Assembly: GCA_005862285.1 (NCBI GenBank)
Contig: SZXW01000001.1
Span: 1-64,000, forward strand
DNA from: Chlorobium sp.
GTDB taxonomy: Bacteria; Bacteroidota; Chlorobiia; Chlorobiales; Chlorobiaceae
Reading direction: 5' to 3'
DNA length: 64,000 bases
Each line of letters begins with the position of its first letter. The stretch's first letter is position 1. A model generated the notes under the pieces. That model was given only the letters and a program-made list of their open reading frames with translations, was not told the origin of the DNA and searched no databases. A program made the translations under genes and the position numbers. Positions 48,031 through 56,448 of this stretch are shown here, one piece after another.

Positions 48031-50013
48031 ATGAAGCGTGCATGGTATAACTCCAGCATATCGGCATTCCTGAATGCTTCAGATGAGCATGTTCTTGCTG
48101 AACTGGTGCTCGGCAGCACATTTCCCATTCTCGAAACCCAACGAAATGCATGGATGAAGGAGCTTTCAATTCTCCGTAACGCCCTGCATGAGATCGATGG
48201 ATGGCTGAATCTTGAGTTTGAAATCCCTCGAATGGGAAGAAGAATTGATGCCGTCCTACTCACGAATGGTATCGTGATAGCAATCGAGTTTAAAATCGAT
48301 GCAAATCAATACCTGTTAGCTGACATTGATCAGGCATATGACTACGCTATCGATCTGAAATATTTTCATGAAGCGAGTCATGACCTCACCGTTATCCCTC
48401 TCTTGGTAGCCACCAAAGCGCCAACGAAACAATTGGAACAGGAACAACACCCAAGAATTCCCGGTCTCTTCAAACCAATAGCAACTAATCAAACCACCCT
48501 TACAGAAATACTCCATCAAATAATCAACACATTTCGAGCAAAGACAATAGATTATCTTGAATGGGTATCTTCGCCATACCGACCAACCCCAACAATCATC
48601 GAAGCTGCCCGTTCGCTTTATGCAGGACATAGTGTTGCCGATATCTCCCGAAATGACGCAGGCGCCATCAACTTAGCAGAAACATCAGAACAGCTTTTCC
48701 GAATCATTGACCAAGCAAAGAATCTTAAAGAGAAAGCCATTTGCTTTGTAACTGGGGTACCGGGTGCAGGAAAAACTCTTGTTGGCCTGAACATTGCCAC
48801 AAGATTTAGCGACAAGGAAAGTGAGCTCTATAGCGTCTTCCTTTCAGGGAACAAACCTCTTGTTGACATCCTCCGAGAAGCTCTTGCACGGGACAGTGTC
48901 GAGCGAGAAAAAGTTACGCACGGAAAAAAGCTTAAAAAAGGAGAGGCACTTTCACGTGTCAAGGCTTTCATCCAGAACGTGCATCATTTCCGCGACGAAT
49001 GCCTCACGAACAAAGATCAGCAGCCAGTTGAGCACGTTGCACTGTTTGACGAAGCTCAACGTGCATGGAACATAGAGCAAACAGCCCTCTTTATGAGAAT
49101 GAAAAAAGGAGTTGATGATTTTGCCATATCAGAACCGGAATATCTCATCTCCTGCATGGACAGAAGAAATGATTGGGCGGTCATCGTTTGTCTCGTTGGT
49201 GGTGGCCAGGAAATCAATACCGGCGAAGCCGGTATCAGCGCATGGATAGATGCGGTCATAAAGAGTTACCCTGATTGGCACCTCTATATTTCACCGGCAT
49301 TGACCGAAAATGAGTACGGCGCCGGAGAAGTTCTGGAATCCATCAATACGCTGCCCAATGTTCATTTCGAGAAGCACCTGCACCTTGCTGTTTCAATGCG
49401 CTCATTCCGGGCTGAATCCGTTTCCCGCTTCGTTAAAACAGTAATAGACTGTGAAATCAATGAAGCAAGAGAACTTTACCGGCAACTTCAGGAGCGATAC
49501 CCGATTGTAATCACAAGAAACCTTGACCACGCAAAAGCTTGGTTAAAAACGCACGCAAGCGGCACTGAACGATACGGAATTGTAGTCTCGTCCCAGGCAG
49601 AACGATTGAAACCCTATGCTATCGACGTGCGAACACCTATGAACCCAGTCAAGTGGTTTCTCGATGGCAAGGATGATGTTCGGTCCTCCTATTATCTTGA
49701 AGATGTCGCAACGGAGTTTCATGTTCAAGGCCTTGAACTCGATTGGGCTTGCATATCTTGGGATGGGGACTTCCGTTTCGGTCAAACAGGATGGGAGCAT
49801 CATTCGTTCAGGGGGAACAAATGGCAACGCATTAACAGTCTTTCAAGACAACAATACCAGAAAAACGCCTATCGGGTACTACTCACACGAGCAAGACAAG
49901 GAATGGTCATTTTCGTTCCTGAAGGAAACATCGATGATCCCACAAGAAACCCTACATATTACAACTCAACGTTTAATTACCTTAAGTCTATAGGAATAAG
50001 TGAATTAAGGTAG
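48031..50013 (+). CDS. PD-(D/E)XK nuclease-DUF2075 helicase fusion
   Basis: A 660-residue protein with two parts. The N-terminal 150 residues have a PD-(D/E)XK core: Asp73 in GRRIDAVLL and Glu86-Phe-Lys88 in IAIEFK, with strands spaced as in restriction-like nucleases. The second part, DUF2075, is a superfamily-1-like ATPase or helicase: Walker A GVPGAGKT at 242-249, Walker B HVALFDEAQRAW, and motif VI in NAYRVLLTRARQGMVIF near the end. It is likely an anti-phage or anti-plasmid effector. It stands alone in the accessory island, and its codon use is more AT-rich than that of neighbouring housekeeping genes. Confidence 0.8.
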   Translation: MKRAWYNSSISAFLNASDEHVLAELVLGSTFPILETQRNAWMKELSILRNALHEIDGWLNLEFEIPRMGRRIDAVLLTNGIVIAIEFKIDANQYLLADIDQAYDYAIDLKYFHEASHDLTVIPLLVATKAPTKQLEQEQHPRIPGLFKPIATNQTTLTEILHQIINTFRAKTIDYLEWVSSPYRPTPTIIEAARSLYAGHSVADISRNDAGAINLAETSEQLFRIIDQAKNLKEKAICFVTGVPGAGKTLVGLNIATRFSDKESELYSVFLSGNKPLVDILREALARDSVEREKVTHGKKLKKGEALSRVKAFIQNVHHFRDECLTNKDQQPVEHVALFDEAQRAWNIEQTALFMRMKKGVDDFAISEPEYLISCMDRRNDWAVIVCLVGGGQEINTGEAGISAWIDAVIKSYPDWHLYISPALTENEYGAGEVLESINTLPNVHFEKHLHLAVSMRSFRAESVSRFVKTVIDCEINEARELYRQLQERYPIVITRNLDHAKAWLKTHASGTERYGIVVSSQAERLKPYAIDVRTPMNPVKWFLDGKDDVRSSYYLEDVATEFHVQGLELDWACISWDGDFRFGQTGWEHHSFRGNKWQRINSLSRQQYQKNAYRVLLTRARQGMVIFVPEGNIDDPTRNPTYYNSTFNYLKSIGISELR

Positions 50014-50090
50014 CTTATCGATGACACCTATATACCGCCGCCTGCAGCAGGCAGGTAAATAAACCAAACCCCTCTCTACAAACCTGATCA

Positions 50091-50223
50091 GTTCAGCAGG
50101 CCAGACTTTTATCACGGACCGGCGTGAAACACCTGTTTTCGTAAATTCTTTTTCTTGCGATTCGATCATCCATTCCGAGAGAATTACGGGATGCTCGCTA
50201 CTGCGTAAAGTTATCGATAACAT
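50091..50223 (-). pseudogene. Antitoxin-like repeat copy A (most divergent)
   Basis: A minus-strand frame reading EWMIESQEKEFTKTGVSRRS and then VIKVWPAEL resembles a ribbon-helix-helix/CopG-type antitoxin whose intact form would be PVWMIESxDKEAARxGVSRQSVIKVWLAER. No toxin gene is next to it. It is the first of four same-strand copies at 50.1, 52.6, 54.35 and 55.9 kb. It shares the ATTCGATCATCCAT core with the others on the plus strand, but is otherwise the most changed. Confidence 0.5.
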
Positions 50224-50435
50224 CGAACCGGCGAATACTTACATGGTTCGCCTCCGCTGAAATCCCGGACAGACGCACCGCTCCAGATCATTAAGCAATT
50301 CCGCAAGAGCTGCACTGAACGGTATTTTCCTGTTCTCGTCATCGGCAAAGATGCCGGACACTTTGCTGTCAGGGAAGAATATGCATTGCGTTAGTTTAAA
50401 AAGTTGCGAGCTTCCCCTCTTATTTTATATCAGAA
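50224..50435. other. Unassigned decayed region
   Basis: A minus-strand frame without a good start (around 50230-50390) has coding-like composition, including IPFSAALAELLNDLERC, but I do not recognise it. It is probably another remnant between the antitoxin-like copy A and the HsdS fragment. Confidence 0.3.
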
Positions 50436-50501
50436 AAAATCGCAGCGCTGGCCGCCCTGAAAAAATCCATCCTGCACAAGGCCTTTTCAGGCGAGCTTTA
50501 G
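50436..50501 (+). pseudogene. HsdS C-terminal remnant (type I restriction specificity subunit)
   Basis: A short in-frame stretch reads KIAALAALKKSILHKAFSGE-L before TAG. The LKKSILxKAFSGEL ending is the classic C-terminus of HsdS proteins. No hsdM, hsdR or rest of hsdS is in the window, so this is a stub of a lost type I system. Confidence 0.6.
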
Positions 50502-50708
50502 CTTTTACTGTGACTCTTGCCAGAGATTTGCCGATTCAATTATCCGGCTTCGCATCTTGAGCGGAACTCTCTATATTGCGTAATTGGTTCGTGATTTCAT
50601 CTCCCCGTAAGCTTTGGCATTACTGGTATTGAGATTTCATACTCCTGACAGTGATATACAGTGCGGTTATTGTGAGAGACGGTTAAAATATAATGAGTTA
50701 GTGTTGCT

Positions 50709-51857
50709 ATGGAACGTATTCAGTCTATCAATCCGGAGCGTATTCTTTGGTGTTGTGCCGATTATGGCATAACTCCGGATGAGCTTGCTGTTGCGCTTGA
50801 CATAGCGCCAGGCAGCATTGCTCGGGTGCTGGCTGGCGAAGATGGCATCACTTTCAACCAGTTGCGCAAGGTGGCGGACTTTTTTGGTCGCGGGGTACTG
50901 TTTTTTCTTGAGGAAGGCCCGGTTGATACGGCACAGGTGCATACGACGCAGTTTCGAACGCTGACCAACCAAAAGCCGGAGGTGACACCGGAGCTTAAAA
51001 AATTTATTGAGCGGGTGGAAAAACAGAGGGAAGTCTACCTTGGTCTGCTTGAAGATATGGATGAAACGGAACGGGTACGATTCACTCCACCGGATGTACG
51101 CGAAAAGACGCTCACTGAAGCAGCCCGCACTGTTCGTGTATGGCTTGGGCTTGGCGACCGCAACGATTTCAGCTCTTATCGGACTGCCGTTGAGGCAAAA
51201 GGAATTCTGGTCTTTCGGAGTAATGGTTACACTGGAAAGTGGCAGATTCCGAAAGAGAGCCCGATTATCGGGTTTACCCTCTATACTCCCGATTGTCCGG
51301 TGATTGTTGTCAAGAAACAGGCTTCTGAGCGGAGGCAAACGTTCACACTCATGCATGAATTAGGCCATTTGCTTCTGCACAGGAGCAGTTCCATTGATGA
51401 CAACTTTGACCTGGATTCCCCCCATGGCAGAGAGCGCGATGCCAACTCTTTTGCAGGTCTTCTGCTGGTTCCTGATATTTTTCTGGCAATGATCAATGAC
51501 GCCGAACGACCTGAAGAAGTTTCTCAGTTCGACGTCTGGCTTGATAAGCACTGCAAGGCATGGGGTGTGAGTTGCGAGGTGATTCTGCGTCGATTACTCG
51601 ATTCCGGTCGCCTGCCGCAAAGCGCGTATACTGCATACAGGCAGTGGCAAGCTGCGTTGATCGTCCCTCAAAAAGAGGGAGGAAACCGGCAATACCGCCA
51701 TCGTGAACCGATGCACGTGTTTGGTGACGCCTATGTGCGGACAGTGCTGGATGCCCTGAACGCTCGCCAGATAACCTTGGCAAAGGCAAGCAGTTATCTC
51801 GACAGCATCAAGATCAGGGATTTGCACAGTCTGGAGCATTTCTATGCTGGTCGTTGA
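50709..51857 (+). CDS. XRE-like HTH with ImmA/IrrE metallopeptidase domain
   Basis: A 382-residue protein. The N-terminal helix-turn-helix spans residues about 10-62 (DYGITPDELAVALDIAPGSIARVLAG), and the ImmA/IrrE-like zinc peptidase domain has HELGH at residues 216-220, with the further acidic ligand in RERDANSFAGLLLVP. Such proteins usually act as a repressor/protease or as the antitoxin of a pair. Its last 14 bases overlap the PIN-domain gene, so both are made together. The pair is likely a toxin-antitoxin or stress-response module. Confidence 0.88.
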   Translation: MERIQSINPERILWCCADYGITPDELAVALDIAPGSIARVLAGEDGITFNQLRKVADFFGRGVLFFLEEGPVDTAQVHTTQFRTLTNQKPEVTPELKKFIERVEKQREVYLGLLEDMDETERVRFTPPDVREKTLTEAARTVRVWLGLGDRNDFSSYRTAVEAKGILVFRSNGYTGKWQIPKESPIIGFTLYTPDCPVIVVKKQASERRQTFTLMHELGHLLLHRSSSIDDNFDLDSPHGRERDANSFAGLLLVPDIFLAMINDAERPEEVSQFDVWLDKHCKAWGVSCEVILRRLLDSGRLPQSAYTAYRQWQAALIVPQKEGGNRQYRHREPMHVFGDAYVRTVLDALNARQITLAKASSYLDSIKIRDLHSLEHFYAGR

Positions 51858-52326
51858 CGCATCCTCCATTATCTATGCCTGGGATAATTACCCGATCCTG
51901 CAGTTCCCTGGGTTATGGATATGGTTGGCCGAGCAGTTTGCGGAGAAACAGCTGGTTCTGTCTCGCGTTGCATACGATGAAGTTGGCAATAAAGCTCCCG
52001 ACTGTGCTGCATGGCTCAGAGATGCAAATACTGAACTGATTGAAATCACGAACGCTATTGTTCAGGAAGCATTAAAGATCAAGCGCCTTCTCGGTATTAC
52101 TGCTGACAATTACCATACAAAGGGAGTGGGCGAAAACGATATCCTTATAATCGCTACTGCAGTCGTTAGTAATATAGGACTGATCTCGGATGAAGGCCGG
52201 CAGCAAAACCCGCCTGATATTCCGGCTAAACGGAAGATTCCTGCAGTCTGCGCAATGGTTGATATTGGCGTTCCGTGCACAAACTTCATAGAATTCATCA
52301 AACGATCCGGAGCGGTATTCGGGTAG
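51844..52326 (+). CDS. PIN-like (DUF4411) ribonuclease
   Basis: A 160-residue PIN-fold protein of the DUF4411 kind. Active-site acidic residues are Asp5 in VVDASSI, the Glu in YDEVG and the Asp in ENDILIIATAV. It probably cleaves RNA as the toxin of the overlapping IrrE-type gene, which would be its partner. The ATG lies 14 bp before the end of the upstream gene. Confidence 0.85.
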   Translation: MLVVDASSIIYAWDNYPILQFPGLWIWLAEQFAEKQLVLSRVAYDEVGNKAPDCAAWLRDANTELIEITNAIVQEALKIKRLLGITADNYHTKGVGENDILIIATAVVSNIGLISDEGRQQNPPDIPAKRKIPAVCAMVDIGVPCTNFIEFIKRSGAVFG

Positions 52327-52476
52327 TTATAAGATCGCATGCTTCTTTGAGCAGGAAAAAGAGTGAAAGATGGGGTCGCTCACAACTACATAAACTTTCG
52401 ATACAGGTCATAGAAAAAGCTGAACCCTTAAGGCTTGCAATCAAGCACTGCAGCAAACAGCGGAGCGAAACCTGCA

Positions 52477-52699
52477 CGATAATAAACCTCTCGTAGCAAT
52501 CTGGAAATCCACACTCACCCCTTCTCCAGCTGAAGCCGTTCGGCAAGCCGGACCTTCTCAAAAACTGGCTCGAAACGCTGATTCGCGCAGCCTCTTTATC
52601 GAGCGATTCGATCATCCATACCGGAAAATCCACATTCACCCGTCTGATAAACAGCTTTATCCGTTTGGCCTTGTTAAGATCGAGACTTACCCGATACAA
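52477..52699 (-). pseudogene. Antitoxin-like repeat copy B (frameshifted)
   Basis: The minus strand reads RRVNVDFPVWMIESLDKEAA, RISVSS, then is thrown out of frame by a 1-nt deletion relative to copy C. In the other frame it resumes RLAERLQLEKG and stops at TGA. It is closely similar to copy D over about 190 bp including the deletion, and extends beyond the antitoxin (the ACGATAA-AACC-TCG-AGCAATC block). Confidence 0.7.
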
Positions 52700-52819
52700 T
52701 GCAGTGGGATTGAAACATCAGATATGCGGAAATAGTAACCGATGGACTCGGATGTAGGGCCGACATTTCTCTTGAAGTTGAGCTGAAAGCGGTTCATCGC
52801 GCTGTTCAGGATCCATTCC

Positions 52820-54118
52820 TTAGCCATCTAACTGTTCGGATAGGATAAAAAACTTATCGATGTACTTGTACTTGTACTTGTAACTGTTGTCGATACCGAC
52901 CAAGCCGCTTCTGATCAGATGAGCATTGACGAACGTCTTGTTTTCCAGATAGAGATAACAGAGCATGTTGTTCTCTTCATCGTATTTCAGATGATCGTAT
53001 TTCATGTAAACCCGCTTTCCCTTGATCTTATCGGTCAGATATTCGATAGCTTTCTCCTGCATCACCCGGTCTTCCTTCACGCCGATCAGCCTGACCGTCA
53101 ATCCGTTGGACAGCCTGACCCTTTCCGGGCTGAGAATATCCCTGACGATGAACGTTTCTTCCCGTTGCGCGCCGTTACTCTTTTCTATCCTTGAACCGAA
53201 CGTGAGCTTTCTCGGGTCAACCTTCTTGTCGAGTTTGTGAGGATCTTTAAACCGATAGGAAAGCCGCTCGATCAACTCGGAAATTTCTGTCTTCAGACTA
53301 TCCTGCCTGAAGACATACTCCGTTCCGGCAAGGTCCGTCTGATTGGTGCCGAGCTTTTCTTTTGCTATACCGATGAACTCAGGATTGATCTCATAACCGA
53401 CCGAATTTCGCCCGAGGTTTCTTGCTGCAAGAATTGTGGTTCCGCTGCCCATGAAGGGATCGAGCACCGTTTCACCCTCGAATGCGAACATCCTGATGAG
53501 CCTCAGTGGCAGTTCTTCCGGAAACACGGCAAGGTGACCGTCCTGTTTGGCTCCGGCAAAGTTCCAGTGACCGGTGAAGTAGGTATTCCATTCTTCCGTG
53601 GTCATGGCGGAGCGCTCTTTCTGTTCTTTTGACGGCTTGGGAGCCTCCCCCTGCTTTTTGAAAATGAGAATGAATTCGTAATCGAGTTTGAGAATTCCGT
53701 TCCTTGGGTACGGAAAACTTCCCATAATGGAAGCTCCGCCGGTTGTGTTCGTAGTCGTCACCTTCTGCCAGATCACTGCCCCCATGTAATCGAACCCGAT
53801 GGTTTCGCAGAATTTGATAATCTCGGTCCGGATGGGGATGACTTTGTAACGTCCGTAATAAACCGAACGGGCGAACTGGTCCCCGATGTTTATGCAGAGC
53901 CTGCAGCCTGGATGAAGAACCCTTTCGCATTCGCTCCAGACAAGATTAAGATTGTTGATGTAACTCTCGTAACTGTCATGAAACCCGATCTGGTTCTCCG
54001 TCCCATAGTCCTTGAGTTGCCAGTAAGGAGGAGATGTAACGACAAGATGCACCGTACGGTCAGGCAACTGATTCATCTGCCGGCTGTCACCCTGTATGAT
54101 TGTGTGGCGGGTTTTCAA
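52820..54118 (-). CDS. DNA methyltransferase with SNase-like C-terminal domain
   Basis: A 432-residue N4/N6 DNA methyltransferase of the beta order: catalytic motif IV TSPPY at residues 28-32 comes before the SAM motif I DPFMGSGT near 220. After about residue 315 comes a domain resembling staphylococcal nuclease (VRLSNGLTVRLIGVKED ... KTFVNAHLIRSGLVGID). Compared with the nuclease's RLLLVDTPE, the Asp, Thr and Glu of the active site are changed here (RLIGVKEDR), and the RG-LAYIY arginine is Met. So it is probably not a nuclease, and may recognise DNA. No restriction enzyme is adjacent. Confidence 0.85.
   Translation of the reverse strand: MKTRHTIIQGDSRQMNQLPDRTVHLVVTSPPYWQLKDYGTENQIGFHDSYESYINNLNLVWSECERVLHPGCRLCINIGDQFARSVYYGRYKVIPIRTEIIKFCETIGFDYMGAVIWQKVTTTNTTGGASIMGSFPYPRNGILKLDYEFILIFKKQGEAPKPSKEQKERSAMTTEEWNTYFTGHWNFAGAKQDGHLAVFPEELPLRLIRMFAFEGETVLDPFMGSGTTILAARNLGRNSVGYEINPEFIGIAKEKLGTNQTDLAGTEYVFRQDSLKTEISELIERLSYRFKDPHKLDKKVDPRKLTFGSRIEKSNGAQREETFIVRDILSPERVRLSNGLTVRLIGVKEDRVMQEKAIEYLTDKIKGKRVYMKYDHLKYDEENNMLCYLYLENKTFVNAHLIRSGLVGIDNSYKYKYKYIDKFFILSEQLDG
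52861..52878. repeat. Hexanucleotide tandem repeat (TGTACT)3
   Basis: Three perfect TGTACT units near the methyltransferase 3' end, encoding Lys-Tyr pairs (KYKYKY). The unit is in frame, so changes in copy number would alter length but not the frame. Confidence 0.8.
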
Positions 54119-54284
54119 TTGTTTGTCTTACTTAACCATTTTTATTTATAGCCGTTATCGGATATCAAAACCAACCTGGTAAAAAAAACGATATTTTATA
54201 AAAGTAGAGAAATTTTCACAAGAAACAGACAGCTTTAACTGTTGCTCTGGGTTGCAGGTGCAAACCCCTGTATAAGCGTAGCAC

Positions 54285-54419
54285 GCACCCCTTCTGCAGC
54301 TGAAGCCGTTCGGCAAGCCGGACTTTTATCACGGACTGACGCGAAACGCCGATTCGCGCAGCTTCTTTGTCGATCGATTCGATCATCCATACCGGAACAT
54401 CCACATACACCCGTTTCAC
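54285..54419 (-). pseudogene. Antitoxin-like repeat copy C (stop-loss)
   Basis: The best-preserved copy: a GTG start, MKRVYVDVPVWMIESIDKEA then ARIGVSRQSVIKVRLAERLQ. In copies B and D the next codons are AAG GGG TGA; here they are AAG GGG TGC, so the stop is lost and the frame runs on for about 21 residues to 54216. The GTG overlaps the stop of the AAA-DUF4143 gene (GTGA). It may still be translated. No toxin is next to it. Confidence 0.6.
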
Positions 54420-55702
54420 TTCTGCAGAAGCCAGCGGTAAAGAGGCGTGACAGAAACCGTTATGCCGTTTTGTTCAAACTCTTCCGAACCGTTGAGCGTG
54501 ATAATCGTGCCGTGCCGCAATCCGAACTCGCTGCAGCAGGCCATCAGTCCCCGGAGTTCCCTGTTTCTTGTTTTTGAATCGCTGAGATCTGCACAGACCT
54601 GAATAGCTTCCTTCACCTCCATGCCCTGCCTGACGATAAAGTCGCATTCGGATTTATCCTTGAAAAAATAAATATCCTTTTCCCTCCGTTTGAGTTCCAG
54701 AAAGACGGTCTGCTCCATAGCTTTACCGGTATCATCGGAAAACTTCATGTCAAGAGCATTCAGCAGGCCCGTATCGATGACATAAACCTTTCTTTCTCCC
54801 AGCTCCCGATCGACAAGCGACCCGGAATATTTCCTCAGTATCTGCGCCAGGTATACATTGACGGAGGCTTCAAGGTAATCGTACAACTGGTTTTTGCCTA
54901 TCCTGAATCCCGATGACTTCAATTCATTATAGATATTGTTAACCGAAAACTGCTTGGTTGCCGATGCCAGGATCCGCTTAAGAAAGAATTTCAGTGCAGG
55001 CAGGTTCCTGATTTCATAACGCTCAGCCAGGTCACGGTAGATCATGACATTGAAATACTCCTGCAGCACCCGGTTCCGCAACGCATCATCGTACCCGATC
55101 ACCTCCGGAAATCCTCCCCGCTTCAGATAGTCGCCCAGATGGTGGTTGATGACTGCGATGGATTTCGTGCTGTCAAGATCCGCGCTCACGCCCTTGAAGT
55201 CGAGGTATTCGCTGAACGACAGAGGGTATACCTCATAGCTGACGGCCCTTCCGCGCAGACTGGAAGCGATGTCGGAGCTGAGGAAGCGGGCATTCGAGCC
55301 GGTAATGAAGATGTTTTTTGTGATGCTGTCATATATCCGGCGGACGAACTTGTCCCATCCGGCTACATTCTGTATTTCATCGAAGAAAAAGTAGCATCCT
55401 TCCATCAGCATCTCGGGGTACAGCTCCTGATATGCCTGGAGCAGAAGATCAAGTTCTTCTGTTTTCAATTCGAGCCGCTCATCCTCGAAGTTGACATAGA
55501 GGATCGAGGTCATCGGAACCCTCTTGTTCAGGAGGCCGTTTATGCTGTTGAACAGACAGGAAGTCTTGCCGCTTCGCCGCACCCCGACAAGCGTAACGAT
55601 CTTTCCCGTATCTGTCGGAACCTGCAGCAGACGCCGCTTCATGGATGGAAGCGGGCTTACATGGAAGTTCCGAATAATCTGTCTGATGATATCTTTCTTC
55701 AT
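54416..55702 (-). CDS. AAA (AAA_14)-DUF4143 ATPase
   Basis: A 428-residue ATPase common in accessory regions. Walker A is GVRRSGKTS, Walker B is CYFFFDEIQNV, the sensor segment is IFITGSNARFLSSDIASSLRGRA, and DUF4143 spans about residues 200-410 with the nuclease-like end (SECDFIVRQGMEVKEAIQVC). Its role is not established; such proteins are frequent neighbours of defence and toxin genes. It lies between antitoxin-like copies C and D. Confidence 0.88.
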   Translation of the reverse strand: MKKDIIRQIIRNFHVSPLPSMKRRLLQVPTDTGKIVTLVGVRRSGKTSCLFNSINGLLNKRVPMTSILYVNFEDERLELKTEELDLLLQAYQELYPEMLMEGCYFFFDEIQNVAGWDKFVRRIYDSITKNIFITGSNARFLSSDIASSLRGRAVSYEVYPLSFSEYLDFKGVSADLDSTKSIAVINHHLGDYLKRGGFPEVIGYDDALRNRVLQEYFNVMIYRDLAERYEIRNLPALKFFLKRILASATKQFSVNNIYNELKSSGFRIGKNQLYDYLEASVNVYLAQILRKYSGSLVDRELGERKVYVIDTGLLNALDMKFSDDTGKAMEQTVFLELKRREKDIYFFKDKSECDFIVRQGMEVKEAIQVCADLSDSKTRNRELRGLMACCSEFGLRHGTIITLNGSEEFEQNGITVSVTPLYRWLLQK

Positions 55703-55772
55703 AATAAAGAAGATATATCAATAGCTTTCTTTATCAAAAAGAAGATTTCCCCATAAAGAAGATCAGCCGGAA

Positions 55773-56018
55773 CGATAACAAACCCCTCGCAGCAATCAGG
55801 AAATCCGGACACTCACCCCTTCTGCTGCTGAAGCCGTTCGGCAAGCCGGACATTCTCAAGAACTGGTATGAAACATCGATTCGCGCAGCTTCTTTGTCGA
55901 GCGATTCGATCATCCATACCGGAAAATCCACATTCACCCGTCTGATCTGCTGATTTGCCCGTTTCGCCCTACTCAGATCAAGGAACACGTTGATATCGGC
56001 TTCTTCATCTGTGATCAT
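55773..56018 (-). pseudogene. Antitoxin-like repeat copy D (frameshifted)
   Basis: Reads RRVNVDFPVWMIESLDKEAA, RIDVSY, then shifts frame by the same 1-nt deletion seen in copy B. In the restored frame it ends RLAERLQQQKG and TGA. Similarity to copy B extends into flanking DNA, so B and D are recent relatives of each other rather than of C. Confidence 0.7.
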
Positions 56019-56205
56019 TGAAATGTCCCACTTTTATTCATCATAGCGCATAAATATGTGCCATTTTCATGCAAACCTTATCAATCCGAAGATTCCTGAC
56101 GTGAAAAGGCAGGAGGATTCTATTACTGCTTGTTCTTTTTTTTCAGCATAGCTCTTGCATGTCCGTACGGATATACGTACGTTCTTTGAGGAGATAAAAA
56201 CTACT

Positions 56206-56448
56206 ATGACCACATTGAATGTAACGGAAGCCCGTTCAAAACTTTACAGCCTGATTGACGAAGCGGCAAGCAGTCACAAGCCGATCATCATCCGGGGCAA
56301 AAGAGGCAATGCCGTACTGTTGTCCGAATCGGACTGGAATGCTATTGCCGAAACGCTGCATCTGCTTTCGATTCCGGGTATGCGCGAATCGATTCAGGAA
56401 GGATTGAAAGAAGATCCGGCAACTCTCGCAAAAGAACTTGACTGGTGA
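56206..56448 (+). CDS. Phd/YefM-family antitoxin
   Basis: An 80-residue antitoxin. The DNA-binding N-terminus reads TLNVTEARSKLYSLIDEAAS, followed by KPIIIRGKRGNAVLLSESDWNAI, the usual Phd fold core; the C-terminal tail is acidic and would wrap the toxin. The start at 56206 is chosen for GAGGAG about 12 nt before it. Its end overlaps the toxin gene by four bases (ATGA-type arrangement). Confidence 0.92.
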   Translation: MTTLNVTEARSKLYSLIDEAASSHKPIIIRGKRGNAVLLSESDWNAIAETLHLLSIPGMRESIQEGLKEDPATLAKELDW

